From positions 1 to 19,620 of the forward strand of contig CAYZSY010000012.1 in assembly GCA_964481185.1 (NCBI GenBank): a stretch of DNA of 19,620 nt, read 5' to 3'. The notes below the pieces were generated by a model that saw only the letters and a program-made list of their open reading frames with translations, was not told the DNA's origin and did not search any database. Source of the DNA: JAOAJC01 sp964481185. GTDB taxonomy: Archaea; Nanobdellota; Nanobdellia; Pacearchaeales; GW2011-AR1. A program made the translations under genes and the position numbers. This document shows, one piece after another, positions 6,036 through 13,835 of the stretch (positions within the stretch are counted from its first letter, which is position 1; every line of letters begins with the position of its first letter).

Positions 6036-6289
6036 GCATAAAATCATTAAGATTAGAGAAGTTGGCAGAATCTGAAGATGAATTATCGCTTAAACATCTT
6101 GTTCCAATATCTTCTGATTCAGAAGATTTAAGAATTTATAGTATAAACGGGGCTGCAGTGGTGCTTCATTATGATTCTGAGAAAACAAAAGTTATAGCAA
6201 GAATCTGTTCAGGAGATGATTTTTCAATGGGGCTGGCAGCAGAAGAATTAATTAAACAGGGCTATAAATTGGTGGGGAAAAAGAGATGA
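6032..6289 (+). CDS. Unknown 85-aa protein in ribosomal operon
   Basis: I do not recognise this family. The protein is soluble and acidic to neutral, starts MSIKSLRLEKLAESEDELSL, and has probable beta strands at LRIYSINGAAVVLHYD and KTKVIARICS followed by a helix (SMGLAAEELIKQGYKLVGKK). It is locked between S19e and L39e by 4-nt ATGA overlaps on both sides. In many archaea this position carries a PDCD5-type DNA-binding protein; this sequence does not look like PDCD5, which is helical and Lys-rich. A ribosome-linked role is inferred only from context. Confidence 0.7.
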   Translation: MSIKSLRLEKLAESEDELSLKHLVPISSDSEDLRIYSINGAAVVLHYDSEKTKVIARICSGDDFSMGLAAEELIKQGYKLVGKKR

Positions 6290-6486
6290 AGAAGGAATAT
6301 CAGAAAAAAATTAAATTGTCAGTTGCAACAAAACATACAAAATGGGCGCCATTCTGGGCAGTCATAAGAAAATTTGGAAAAGGAAAGAGAGTTCATCCTT
6401 CAGAGCTTACAAAACACAGAAGGCACTGGAGACAGACAAAATTAAAGATTAAGCCAAGAAGAACACCTAAGAATCATCTAGGATAA
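6286..6486 (+). CDS. rpl39e: Ribosomal protein L39e
   Basis: This 66-aa basic protein lines the peptide exit tunnel in archaeal and eukaryotic large subunits, replacing part of bacterial L23. The segment TKWAPFWAVIRKFGKGKRVHP and especially HRRHWRQTKLKI match the conserved L39e core (W-V-I...RRHWRRTKLKL). At 66 aa it is longer than the typical 50-51 aa. The extra residues lie before HRRHWRQ and in the C-terminal tail KPRRTPKNHLG. It is followed after 7 nt by L31e, the usual archaeal neighbour. Confidence 0.9.
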   Translation: MKKEYQKKIKLSVATKHTKWAPFWAVIRKFGKGKRVHPSELTKHRRHWRQTKLKIKPRRTPKNHLG

Positions 6487-6493
6487 CAATAAA

Positions 6494-7060
6494 ATGGTAG
6501 AAGAAAAAGCAAAAACAATTGAAAGAATATACACAATTCCCTTGAGAAGAGAATTTCTTAAGGTCCCTCAATACAGAAGAGCGGGCAGAGCGGCAAAAGC
6601 TGTAAAGCAGTTTATAGCGAAGCACATGAAAGTTCCAGAGAGAGACGTTGACAAGGTAAAAATGGATATCTATCTCAATAACGAGCTTTGGTTCAGGGGA
6701 AAAGCAAATCCTCCTTCAAGAATAAAAGTCAAAGCAAAAAAGGAAGGGGATATTGTAAGAGTTGAGCTTGTTGAAATTCCAGAACAGGCCAAGTTCCACA
6801 AGATAAAGCACGAGAAGTTCCATAAAGCAGAAGAGAAAAAAGAAGAGAAGAAGCCAGAAGTTAAAGAGAAAGTCAAGGAAAAAGCAGAAGAGAAAAAAGA
6901 GCTGGAAAAGAAAGAAGAGCACAAGAAAGACGAGAAAGAAAAGGAAAAATCTGTTGAGAAAGAGCAGATAAAAGAAGCAAAGAAAGAAAAGCTCGCAAGC
7001 AAGCACATTACAAAAGTGAAAGAAGCTGAGATAAAAAGAACTTCTATGAACAGGCATTGA
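6494..7060 (+). CDS. rpl31e: Ribosomal protein L31e with long charged C-terminal extension
   Basis: Residues 1 to about 95 form the L31e domain (IERIYTIPLRREFLKVPQYR, RAAKAVKQFIAKHMK, VKMDIYLNNELWFRGKANPP, RIKVKAKKEGDIVRVELVE), located near the exit tunnel rim in archaeal and eukaryotic ribosomes. Residues about 100-188 add an 85-90 aa tail of almost only Lys and Glu with Ala and His, nearly doubling the usual size of 80-100 aa. It is predicted to be a charged single helix or coil. The gene ends in TGATG, overlapping the next start by one base. The tail's repetitive codons also create long spurious antisense frames. Confidence 0.93.
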   Translation: MVEEKAKTIERIYTIPLRREFLKVPQYRRAGRAAKAVKQFIAKHMKVPERDVDKVKMDIYLNNELWFRGKANPPSRIKVKAKKEGDIVRVELVEIPEQAKFHKIKHEKFHKAEEKKEEKKPEVKEKVKEKAEEKKELEKKEEHKKDEKEKEKSVEKEQIKEAKKEKLASKHITKVKEAEIKRTSMNRH

Positions 7061-7785
7061 TGGCTCTCATTGAAAATCTAAAAAAAGACATATTAAAATT
7101 AGCAAATCCAAAACAGGCGACTCTTCTTCAGAAATTTTTCAAAACTGGAAAAGGAGAATATGGCGAGGGGGATATTTTTTTAGGGCTTAAAGTTCCAGAC
7201 ATAAGAAAAATTACAAAGCAATTTTCAAATATTCAATTAGATGAACTTCAAGAGCTTTTGAACAGCAAGATACATGAGCACCGTTTAGCAGCTCTTCTTA
7301 TTCTAGTAGACCATTATGAGAAACATTCAGAAAGAAGAAAAGAGATATTTGATTTTTACCTCAAAAACACAAAATACATTAATAACTGGGACCTTGTTGA
7401 TTTATCTGCTCCAAGTATAATCGGGCGTTTTATTTTTAATACTGGCAAGAGTTATCCAGTTAGGGTCAGCATACTATTCAAATTAGCAGAATCAGAAAAT
7501 ATTTGGGAGAGGCGCATAGCCATACTTGCTACCTATTATTTTATCAAAAACAATCGCTTTGATGAAATACTAGCAATATCTAAATCTATGCTAGAAGACA
7601 ATCACGATCTGATTCATAAGGCAGCTGGTTGGATGCTTAGGGAAGTAGGAAAGAAAGATATAAAAGTTTTAGAAGAGTTTTTAAGGAAAAACTATAAAGA
7701 TATGCCCAGGACAATGTTAAGATATGCAATAGAGAGATTTCCAGAGGATTTAAGGCAAGCCTATCTGAAAAGGGAAGTAAAATGA
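7060..7785 (+). CDS. AlkD-like DNA alkylation repair protein (HEAT-like repeats)
   Basis: This 241-aa all-helical protein belongs to the DNA alkylation repair family (PF08713), which removes N3- or N7-alkylated purines without base flipping. Visible family marks are FFKTGKGEYGEGDIFLGLKV with VPDIRKI (N-terminal), YINNWDLVDLSAPSIIG carrying the Trp and Asp that correspond to the catalytic pair of AlkD, and HKAAGWMLREVGKKD with the second conserved Trp. The C-terminal helix MPRTMLRYAIERFP is also typical. The ATG at 7060 overlaps the L31e stop; a TTG one codon earlier is unlikely. It overlaps cbf5 by 4 nt, so a repair enzyme rides within a ribosomal/RNA operon. Confidence 0.9.
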   Translation: MALIENLKKDILKLANPKQATLLQKFFKTGKGEYGEGDIFLGLKVPDIRKITKQFSNIQLDELQELLNSKIHEHRLAALLILVDHYEKHSERRKEIFDFYLKNTKYINNWDLVDLSAPSIIGRFIFNTGKSYPVRVSILFKLAESENIWERRIAILATYYFIKNNRFDEILAISKSMLEDNHDLIHKAAGWMLREVGKKDIKVLEEFLRKNYKDMPRTMLRYAIERFPEDLRQAYLKREVK

Positions 7786-8639
7786 ACATTGACATAGAAA
7801 AGATAAGAAAAGAAAAACCAATAAAGGAATTGTTAGAGTTCTCGATTATAAATATAGACAAGCCAACAGGACCTACTTCATTTAGTGTTTCTCAATTTGT
7901 TAAAAAATCTTTAAATCTAAGAAAAACAAGCCATCTTGGAACTCTAGATCCTATGGTTTCTGGAGTTTTGCCAGTTGCAACAAACAGAGCCTGTCGTTTA
8001 AACGATTATCTTATGCATCGCGATAAAACCTATGTTGGAATTATGAGGCTTCATGAAGATGTAACTGATAAAAACCTTAATGAAGAAATAGCTAAATTTA
8101 CAGGGAAGATAATGCAGCTTCCGCCAGTAAGAAGCAGGGTAAAAAGAGCGTTTCGAGAAAGAGAAATAAAGAAATTTGAGATTTTAGAAAGAGACGGAAA
8201 AGATGTTTTGTTTATTGCAGAAGTCCAGGCAGGCACTTACATAAGAAAGCTTTGCGACGACATAGGAAAAAACATTGGCGGCGCCCATATGCTCGAGCTA
8301 AGAAGAATAAAAGCAGGTTTGTTTGAGGAGAAGAATTTGGTTAATCTTTATGACTTTGAATTAGCAGTGGAAGAATACAAAAAAGGCAATGAACAAAAGC
8401 TGAGAGACATATTAATCCCTGGAGAGATTGTATCAGAAGTTCTGCAAGTTGTTCAGTTAAACCCACAAAGTTTAAAGCAGACACTTACAGGAAAACCCTT
8501 ATTTGAAAAAGACGTAATAGAAAAGCCAGATAATCTCGAATCTCCATTCGCGCTCTTTTTAGGAGATAGATTCATTGGGTGCTATAAAATTACAAATGAA
8601 AAAGATATTTTCGCAAGACCAGAATTCATTCTCAATTAA
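7782..8639 (+). CDS. cbf5: tRNA/rRNA pseudouridine synthase Cbf5 (TruB/dyskerin family)
   Basis: This 285-aa protein is the catalytic subunit of archaeal H/ACA RNPs; it isomerises uridines in rRNA and U55 of tRNA. INIDKPTGPTSFSV (about 23-36) and SHLGTLDPMVSGVLPVATNR (50-69) hold the TruB motifs, with catalytic Asp56. KTYVGIMRLHEDVTD, LPPVRSRVKRAFREREIKK and AGTYIRKLCDDIG follow as expected. The C-terminal PUA domain is present but short (FALFLGDRFIGCYKI), making the protein somewhat smaller than the usual 320-340 aa. It starts inside the alkD stop (ATGA) and is the last gene of the operon. Confidence 0.93.
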   Translation: MNIDIEKIRKEKPIKELLEFSIINIDKPTGPTSFSVSQFVKKSLNLRKTSHLGTLDPMVSGVLPVATNRACRLNDYLMHRDKTYVGIMRLHEDVTDKNLNEEIAKFTGKIMQLPPVRSRVKRAFREREIKKFEILERDGKDVLFIAEVQAGTYIRKLCDDIGKNIGGAHMLELRRIKAGLFEEKNLVNLYDFELAVEEYKKGNEQKLRDILIPGEIVSEVLQVVQLNPQSLKQTLTGKPLFEKDVIEKPDNLESPFALFLGDRFIGCYKITNEKDIFARPEFILN

Positions 8640-8701
8640 ATTCTCCTTATTCTCCAGAATTTATCCTCAAATGATTCATTTATAATTAAAAAAAGAGAAA
8701 A

Positions 8702-8733
8702 GTTTAAATATATGCATGTATACATATATATGC
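8702..8733 (+). promoter_or_regulatory. Promoter and palindromic operator of vapBC
   Basis: A TATA element TTTAAATATAT (8703-8713) is followed by ATGCAT...ATGCAT copies (8712-8717 and 8730-8735) flanking the palindrome TGTATACA (8717-8724). Overlap of core promoter and palindromes up to the start codon suits autorepression by the ribbon-helix-helix antitoxin. Operator status is inferred. Confidence 0.5.
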
Positions 8734-8949
8734 ATGACTAAGATAATATCAATATCGGATGAAGCTTACGAGAAGCTCAAAAGAATGAAAAATGAACGCT
8801 CTTTCTCAAAGGTAATTATAGAGCTAACTTTTGAGAAGAATAAAGATAATATAATGAAATTCGCAGGAGCATTGTCTAATGAAGAAGCAGATAAAATCAA
8901 GAAAGAAATTTATAAAGAAAGAAAGACTCCTTCAAGGAGATTTAACTAA
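8734..8949 (+). CDS. vapB: VapB-type antitoxin (ribbon-helix-helix, archaeal DUF217-like)
   Basis: The 71-aa protein begins MTKIISISDEAYEKLKRMKN, a short beta strand followed by a helix as in ribbon-helix-helix DNA-binding antitoxins. SFSKVIIELT is the second helix, and a charged C-terminal tail (KETIYKERK-like, residues about 55-71) probably wraps the toxin. An upstream in-frame ATG at 8716 would place coding sequence over the promoter, so ATG 8734 is chosen; it is about 26 nt from the TATA box (leaderless). The stop TAA shares its last A with the toxin ATG, so the two are co-translated. Confidence 0.88.
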   Translation: MTKIISISDEAYEKLKRMKNERSFSKVIIELTFEKNKDNIMKFAGALSNEEADKIKKEIYKERKTPSRRFN

Positions 8950-9338
8950 TGGTCTGTCTTGATTCAGATGTATTAATAAACTTCTTAAGAAAAGATGCAA
9001 AAACAATCAGCTTAATAGAAAAGTTAAAACAGCAAGGAAAATCGTTGTCAATAACATCTGTTAACTCTTTTGAATTATTAAAAGGCATTCCCAAACTATC
9101 AAAGATGGATAAAAGTAATGTTGCAGATTTTCTGACAAATTTTAAAATTTTGGGTTTTGATTTCAATTCTTCTAAAATAGCAGCGGAGATTTTTAATGAT
9201 CTGAGATCAAATGGCGAAATGCTGGACTTGGCAGATATATTAATTGCCTCAATTGCTATTTCGAATAAAGAACAATTTATTACAGGCAATTCAAAGCATT
9301 TTGAAAGAATAAAAGAATTGAAGATTGATAGCTTATAG
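8949..9338 (+). CDS. vapC: VapC-type PIN-domain ribonuclease toxin
   Basis: This 129-aa PIN-domain nuclease probably cleaves RNA (tRNA or rRNA in studied homologues) unless neutralised by the adjacent antitoxin. The acidic metal-binding residues are present: D5 (MVCLDSDVLINFL), E42 (NSFELLKG), D93 and D96 (MLDLADILIA). They are followed by the C-terminal ITGNSKHF strand that normally carries the last polar residue (here N114). The length is typical, and all catalytic positions are intact, so the toxin is likely active. Confidence 0.93.
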   Translation: MVCLDSDVLINFLRKDAKTISLIEKLKQQGKSLSITSVNSFELLKGIPKLSKMDKSNVADFLTNFKILGFDFNSSKIAAEIFNDLRSNGEMLDLADILIASIAISNKEQFITGNSKHFERIKELKIDSL

Positions 9339-9384
9339 TCCATCAGACCAAAAATCTTATAACGTTAATTTCACAAACTCAAAC

Positions 9385-9999
9385 ATGAGAGAACTAATTT
9401 ATTATTCGCGGACAGCCCCCACAGCAGGAAATTACATAAAAGAAGATTTGCAGGAATCTGGAAGGATAGATATAGCCATTCATACTGTCATTGCTGCTTT
9501 TTTCTTAAGCCACAAGATAAGAACAGATGCTAAGTTGCATATGATTTTCGCAGGACCCCCGACCCCTCCAAGGCATTTAGAGATATTTCCAGTCACAGAA
9601 GGCAAGACAGGAGTTAATAAAATATATCTTGCAAAGAAAGATGTTTCATCAATTCTTAAAAAAATGCTTTACAAATACAGAGAAGGTGAAAAAAGAGAGG
9701 TTTTTCCAGGATTCTGGATTGAAAAGAGAGGGATGCTGGAGCTTGTGGAGAATTTGCACAAAGAAGGAAGAAATATTTACGTTCTTGATGCAGACGGAGA
9801 AGATATAAGAACTGCAGAGATAAAAGAAAATCCCATTTTTATCCTTGGTGACCATAAAGGTCTTCCAGCAAAAGAGCTAAAGAGATTAAAAAGGGCATGC
9901 ATTCCAGTTTCAATAGGGAAAAGAGTTTATTTTGCCTCCCAGACAATCTCAATTGTGAATAATGAGCTTGACAGAAGGGAAGATGATGGTAGATTGTAG
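9385..9999 (+). CDS. trmY: tRNA (pseudouridine54-N1)-methyltransferase TrmY
   Basis: This 204-aa SPOUT-class methyltransferase makes N1-methylpseudouridine at position 54 of the tRNA T-loop from S-adenosylmethionine. Family features are the start MRELIYYSRTAPTAGNY, SGRIDIAIHTVIAAFFLSH, a basic GMLELVENL region, and the knotted SAM site NPIFILGDHKGLPAKE followed by QTISIVNNELDR. An in-frame start at 9325 would overlap vapC and add 20 residues without family similarity. ATG 9385 begins exactly at the family N terminus and lies 25-30 nt after a TATA-like CTTATAACG. It acts downstream of a pseudouridine synthase, although not necessarily Cbf5. Confidence 0.92.
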   Translation: MRELIYYSRTAPTAGNYIKEDLQESGRIDIAIHTVIAAFFLSHKIRTDAKLHMIFAGPPTPPRHLEIFPVTEGKTGVNKIYLAKKDVSSILKKMLYKYREGEKREVFPGFWIEKRGMLELVENLHKEGRNIYVLDADGEDIRTAEIKENPIFILGDHKGLPAKELKRLKRACIPVSIGKRVYFASQTISIVNNELDRREDDGRL

Positions 10000-10069
10000 A
10001 AAGATATAAGAAATAAAATTCTATAACAAATCATAATAATGATTAAAAAGGCAAAAATGCTATTAAAGC

Positions 10070-10867
10070 ATGGCAAAAGGTGTTTCAATTAAGTTCAGGT
10101 CGTATTCAGAGACAGTTCCAAGGATTCTTGAGCTGATAAATCTCGGAAAAGAATTAAAAAAGCACAGTAAAATTGTTCTAAAGCCATATCTGTCAATTGT
10201 TGAAGGCGAAAAAACAATAAGCACGCCCGTTGCATTTGTAGAGCAGGTCCTCCGTTTCTGTTTAGCTAATAAAAATCCCATTTCAGAGGTATTTATTGCA
10301 GAAGGAGCAGACGGTGCAGACACAACAGAATTATTTGACAAGCTGGGTTACTCGAAACTTGCCGAGAGATATTCAGTTGGATTGATAGATTTAAACAACG
10401 CGGAAGTTGAGAAAATTACAAATAAAGGTTTTATCAAGTTTTCAGAGATATACTATCCAAAATTGCTGAAAGATTCATTTGTAATATCTCTTCCAGTTCT
10501 TGCCAAGAATGAAGAAACTTCATTTGTTGGAGCTTCTTCAAATATGCTTGGAGCATTCCCTGCAAATAATTACAAGGGATTTTTCTCAAGAACAAAATCA
10601 AAGATAAGAAAGTGGCCTATAAAATATGCTATTCATGATGTCTTAAAATGCAAAGTCCCTGATTTTGCAATAATGGACTCTTCCGAGAAAGGGGTGATTC
10701 TTGCAGGCCTGCCTCATGAAATTGACAAGCAGGCTGCAAAACTTTTAGCTCTTGACTGGAAAGATATAGGGCATTTGAAGCTTATAGAAGAATCTTTCCT
10801 TGAAGAGCAGATAAAAGGGAAAAGTGAAGAAGCTAAGAGCGATGCCATTCCAAATGTTTTGAGTTAA
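10070..10867 (+). CDS. DUF362 domain protein
   Basis: The 265-aa protein matches the DUF362 (COG2006) layout: KIVLKPYLSIVEGE near the N terminus (the 'vliKPNl' motif), AEGADGADTTELFDKLGYSKLAERY (the acidic/glycine segment followed by the 'gy..la' helix), VGLIDLNN, FVISLPVLAKNEET, SSNMLGAFP, and a C-terminal DFAIMDSSEKGVILAG. DUF362 proteins are often fused to ferredoxin domains; this one has no Cys-rich cluster. The biochemical role is not established. An ATG start with a weak AT-rich promoter lies in the 70-nt gap after trmY. Confidence 0.8.
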   Translation: MAKGVSIKFRSYSETVPRILELINLGKELKKHSKIVLKPYLSIVEGEKTISTPVAFVEQVLRFCLANKNPISEVFIAEGADGADTTELFDKLGYSKLAERYSVGLIDLNNAEVEKITNKGFIKFSEIYYPKLLKDSFVISLPVLAKNEETSFVGASSNMLGAFPANNYKGFFSRTKSKIRKWPIKYAIHDVLKCKVPDFAIMDSSEKGVILAGLPHEIDKQAAKLLALDWKDIGHLKLIEESFLEEQIKGKSEEAKSDAIPNVLS

Positions 10868-10962
10868 TAAAAATATAATTTTCTAGTGCAAACATATATC
10901 TCTTTCTTCCTATAATCTCCTTCCCCAATATAGTTACTACTTAGAAGTTGCATTAATAGAAA

Positions 10963-10972
10963 GGTTTATATA
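10963..10972 (+). promoter_or_regulatory. TATA box of the protein kinase gene
   Basis: GGTTTATATA lies about 27 nt before the ATG at 10995. A small inverted repeat ATAGT/ACTAT (10970-10974/10984-10988) spans the presumed start site. The 128-nt gap before the kinase holds no other gene. Confidence 0.55.
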
Positions 10973-10994
10973 GTAATTTTACCACTATGAAGTT

Positions 10995-11942
10995 ATGAAA
11001 AATAGAATAGTGGAACTTTTAGAAAAGCTGGGCATAGATGCGCAAAGGCTTCTATGCAGAACGGGTCTTGCCAGGGTTTATCTGGGAAGAGATAGAAACC
11101 GCAAGGAAATAGTCATAAAAGCTGCAAGAGAAGATGTCCCCGAAGATAGCAAGCAAGTCGCAACAGCGCTTTTGCTGCACGAATATGACATGAGCAAAGC
11201 TATTGGTGAGCACCCCAATCTTTGCACAGATTATCGTCTGCATGAAGCAAATATCGAAGGCGACAGGTGCTATGCCCTGTCCATGAATTACATACCTGGA
11301 AAGTCCCTCTGTGAAGAGATTGAGCAAAGCCCTCTTCAAGAGCATACATTGCTTGATGCAGTATGCGACGCTGGAGAAGGAGCGAAGCATGTTAATCAGC
11401 AAGGCGTATTGCATGGTGACATAAAACCAGAGAATATAATTGTGGATAAGAAAGGCAAAGGCACTCTTATTGATTTTGGCGCGTCAAATAGGCAGCATGA
11501 ATCGTATCCAGGGATGCTTAATAGTCTTAGATTCATTACTCCCGAATATACTGCGCCCGAACAAATGATAAAAGAGGTTAGGGCTTTTACTGAAGAAGTT
11601 GATGCATATCAATTTGGTGCAACAATTATAAAATTATTGACTGGCAAAGGGCCTTATGAACTAATTGGAATTTCTGAAGCAGATCACCCGGATTATACTA
11701 GCCCAGATTATACTAGTCCGGTAGATATGAAAGAAGCCAATCCTCGTCTTGCAGAATACCCAGAGCTTGTAAAAGTTCTTGAAGAGTCAAGAAGAATTAT
11801 ACCAGGGGCAAGGCCCTCAATTGACAATATCGTTGGCATTGTACGCAAACATACGAAATTTCTTAAAGCTACTAAAAGAAAGATATTGCCTGACAGAAAA
11901 CTAAAATCGTTTGAGCCTCTCTCTTTTTTAGAAGTGCTTTAA
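10995..11942 (+). CDS. Eukaryotic-like Ser/Thr protein kinase
   Basis: The 315-aa protein is a cytoplasmic kinase without transmembrane segment. The N-lobe has a degenerate glycine loop (RTGLARVYLG, 23-31), ATP-binding Lys42 (VIKAA) and an alpha-C Glu63. The C-lobe has HGDIKPEN (140-147; catalytic D142, K144, N147), the magnesium motif DFG (160-162), and a TAPEQ motif (186-190) equivalent to APE, then DAYQFG. All catalytic residues are intact, so it is probably active. Odd: a perfect five-residue duplication DYTSP-DYTSP (233-242), from a 15-bp DNA repeat. Ser/Thr-rich repeats here could be autophosphorylation sites (speculative). Targets are unknown. Confidence 0.93.
   Translation: MKNRIVELLEKLGIDAQRLLCRTGLARVYLGRDRNRKEIVIKAAREDVPEDSKQVATALLLHEYDMSKAIGEHPNLCTDYRLHEANIEGDRCYALSMNYIPGKSLCEEIEQSPLQEHTLLDAVCDAGEGAKHVNQQGVLHGDIKPENIIVDKKGKGTLIDFGASNRQHESYPGMLNSLRFITPEYTAPEQMIKEVRAFTEEVDAYQFGATIIKLLTGKGPYELIGISEADHPDYTSPDYTSPVDMKEANPRLAEYPELVKVLEESRRIIPGARPSIDNIVGIVRKHTKFLKATKRKILPDRKLKSFEPLSFLEVL
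11691..11716 (+). repeat. 15-bp in-frame tandem duplication in the kinase gene
   Basis: GATTATACTAG occurs at 11691-11701 and again at 11706-11716, encoding DYTSP twice. Confidence 0.8.
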
Positions 11943-11984
11943 GAGATTAGTAAACTATATTAATCTTCTTTTATTTTTCTTATC

Positions 11985-12260
11985 ATGAAAAAAGCAATAA
12001 GGTTATTCATAAGCGGAACAGTTCAAGGAGTTTTTTTCAGGCGTTTCATAAAGGATAATGCTGATAAGAACAATGTAAAAGGTTTTGTAAGAAACCTCGA
12101 GGACGGCAGATTGGAAATATTTCTTGAAGGTGACAAGGAAAAGGTTGACAACATGATTGCAATATGCAAGCGGGGTCCTGCACACTCAAATCTAAGAAAG
12201 ATAGAAGAAAAAGAGGAGAATCTTCAGGATTTCAAAGAGTTTAAGATTCTCGGAATCTAA
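11985..12260 (+). CDS. acyP: Acylphosphatase
   Basis: This 91-aa small enzyme hydrolyses acyl phosphates such as carbamoyl or 1,3-bisphosphoglycerate-type anhydrides. The first signature GTVQGVFFRRFIK (11-23) carries the phosphate-binding loop and catalytic Arg; the second, VKGFVRNLEDGRLEIFLEGD (31-50), carries the catalytic Asn. The full fold length is present. It has its own TATA-like sequence (AACTATATTAATC) about 25-30 nt upstream of the ATG, so it is likely leaderless. Confidence 0.94.
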   Translation: MKKAIRLFISGTVQGVFFRRFIKDNADKNNVKGFVRNLEDGRLEIFLEGDKEKVDNMIAICKRGPAHSNLRKIEEKEENLQDFKEFKILGI

Positions 12261-12272
12261 AGATATTTAAAT
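12260..12272 (+). promoter_or_regulatory. TATA-like element before lysS
   Basis: AGATATTTAAATC lies about 26 nt before the LysRS ATG. Confidence 0.5.
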
Positions 12273-12292
12273 CGCCCTTATTTTTTCCTGTT

Positions 12293-13834
12293 ATGTCGCG
12301 TCAAGACGAAATACAAAACGAGAGGTTAAAGAAGTTAAAAGAGCTCAGGGCTCAGGGAATAAATCCTTATCCATATTCTTACGATGTTAAAAATTTGTCC
12401 TCGGACTTGCATGAAAAATACAAGAAGATAAAGAATGGTGAGAAAACAAAAGATTCTGTAAAAATAGCTGGAAGAATAATGGCAATAAGAGATATGGGCA
12501 AGATAACTTTCTCTTCAATTCAGGATTCTGCAGGAAAAATTCAGGTAATTTTGCAGGAAGGAGATAGTCCGGAGAAAGTTATAGAATTCTTTAAAAAATA
12601 CGCAGATTCAGGGGATTTTTTCGGGTTTGAGGGAACAATATTGAGAACGCAAAGGGGAGAGCTTTCTGTTTTAGTAAAAAAAGCAGAGCTTCTCTCAAAA
12701 TCCATATTCCCATTGCCTGAAAAATGGCACGGACTTCAGGACAAGGAAGAAAGATACAGGAAGCGATATCTTGACTTATTAATTAACCCAGAAATCAAGG
12801 AAGTCTTTTTAAAAAGAGAGAAGATAATAGATTCAATAAGAGAATTTATGAAAGCCAAAGGGTTCAGGGAAGTTGACACACCTTATCTCCAGACAATCTA
12901 TGGTGGAGCAGAAGCAAAACCATTTAAAACCCATCTTAACGCTCTAAATATAAACCTCTTTCTTGCAATATCTCCAGAGCTTCATTTAAAGAGGCTAACT
13001 GTTGGCGGGATGGACAAGGTTTTTACAATAGCAAGAAACTTCAGAAACGAAGGAATTGACAAATGGCACAATCCTGAGTTTACAATGATGGAGGCATATC
13101 AGGCTTATGCAGATTACAACGACATGATGTCTCTTTTTGAAGAATTATATGAAGATGCATGCAAGAAAGTTCTCGGAACAACAAAAGTCAAAATAGGAGA
13201 TACAACTCTTGATTTCAAAACTCCTTGGAAAAGAATGACCATGGCAGAAGCAATAAAAAAATATGCGGATATAGATGTTTTAAAGATGGATGAAAAAGAG
13301 CTTTTGGATTTTGCAGAGGAAAAAAGAATAGAATATAAAGACAAAAGCTGGGGCATGCTTATCATATCAATCTTCGAGCATCTCTGTGAAAAAGAAATAA
13401 TTCAGCCTACTTTTATCATCGATCATCCCAAAGAAACAACCCCCTTGTGCAAATTGCATAGAAAAGATTCAAGATTAATAGAGAGATTTGAACCTTTCTG
13501 CATGGGAATCGAGCTGGGCAATGCATATTCAGAGCTAAACGACCCGATATTGCAAAAAACTCTTTTGAAGGAACAGCAGGATAAGCTAAAGAAAGGAAAT
13601 GAAGGAGCTCATCCATATGATAGCGATTTCGTAAATGCCCTTGAAGTAGGTCTTCCTCCAACAGGAGGTCTTGGAATGGGAATAGACAGAATGATAATTC
13701 TCTTAACCGGACAACAAAGCATAAGAGATGTTATTCTATTTCCATTTATGAAACCAGAGGTTAACGAAGAAGCCAAGAAAAAATCAGAAGAACCAAAAAG
13801 GGAAAAAGAAAAGATAAAAAAGTCTAAGAAATAA
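12293..13834 (+). CDS. lysS: Lysyl-tRNA synthetase, class II
   Basis: This 513-aa enzyme charges tRNA-Lys with lysine. It has an N-terminal OB-fold anticodon domain (about 60-140; VKIAGRIMAIRDMGKITFSS) and a class II catalytic core: motif 1 around KGFREVDTPYLQ, motif 2 FTIARNFRNEGIDKWHNPEF with TMMEAYQAY, ELHLKRL, CMGIELGNAYSELNDP, and motif 3 GLPPTGGLGMGIDRMIILLT. The Lys/Glu-rich tail after residue 490 is an extension. Most archaea use the unrelated class I LysRS; class II is of bacterial/eukaryal type, so this gene is probably an old horizontal acquisition. It is followed after one base by a histone-fold-like gene. Confidence 0.96.
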   Translation: MSRQDEIQNERLKKLKELRAQGINPYPYSYDVKNLSSDLHEKYKKIKNGEKTKDSVKIAGRIMAIRDMGKITFSSIQDSAGKIQVILQEGDSPEKVIEFFKKYADSGDFFGFEGTILRTQRGELSVLVKKAELLSKSIFPLPEKWHGLQDKEERYRKRYLDLLINPEIKEVFLKREKIIDSIREFMKAKGFREVDTPYLQTIYGGAEAKPFKTHLNALNINLFLAISPELHLKRLTVGGMDKVFTIARNFRNEGIDKWHNPEFTMMEAYQAYADYNDMMSLFEELYEDACKKVLGTTKVKIGDTTLDFKTPWKRMTMAEAIKKYADIDVLKMDEKELLDFAEEKRIEYKDKSWGMLIISIFEHLCEKEIIQPTFIIDHPKETTPLCKLHRKDSRLIERFEPFCMGIELGNAYSELNDPILQKTLLKEQQDKLKKGNEGAHPYDSDFVNALEVGLPPTGGLGMGIDRMIILLTGQQSIRDVILFPFMKPEVNEEAKKKSEEPKREKEKIKKSKK

Positions 13835-13835
13835 G

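Noticed and set aside
6670..7057. Long antisense frames opposite rpl31e
   Set aside because: They are Ser/Phe-rich mirror images of the Lys/Glu tail codons; no independent start or promoter.
8716..8733. Upstream ATG of vapB (MYTYIC extension)
   Set aside because: It would code over the palindromic promoter; the family N terminus starts at 8734.
9325..9384. Upstream start of trmY
   Set aside because: It overlaps vapC, and the added 20 residues have no match to the family.
10986..10998. Three-codon ORF (ATG AAG TTA TGA) before the kinase
   Set aside because: The transcript probably starts at about 10990-10995, so it is unlikely to be translated.
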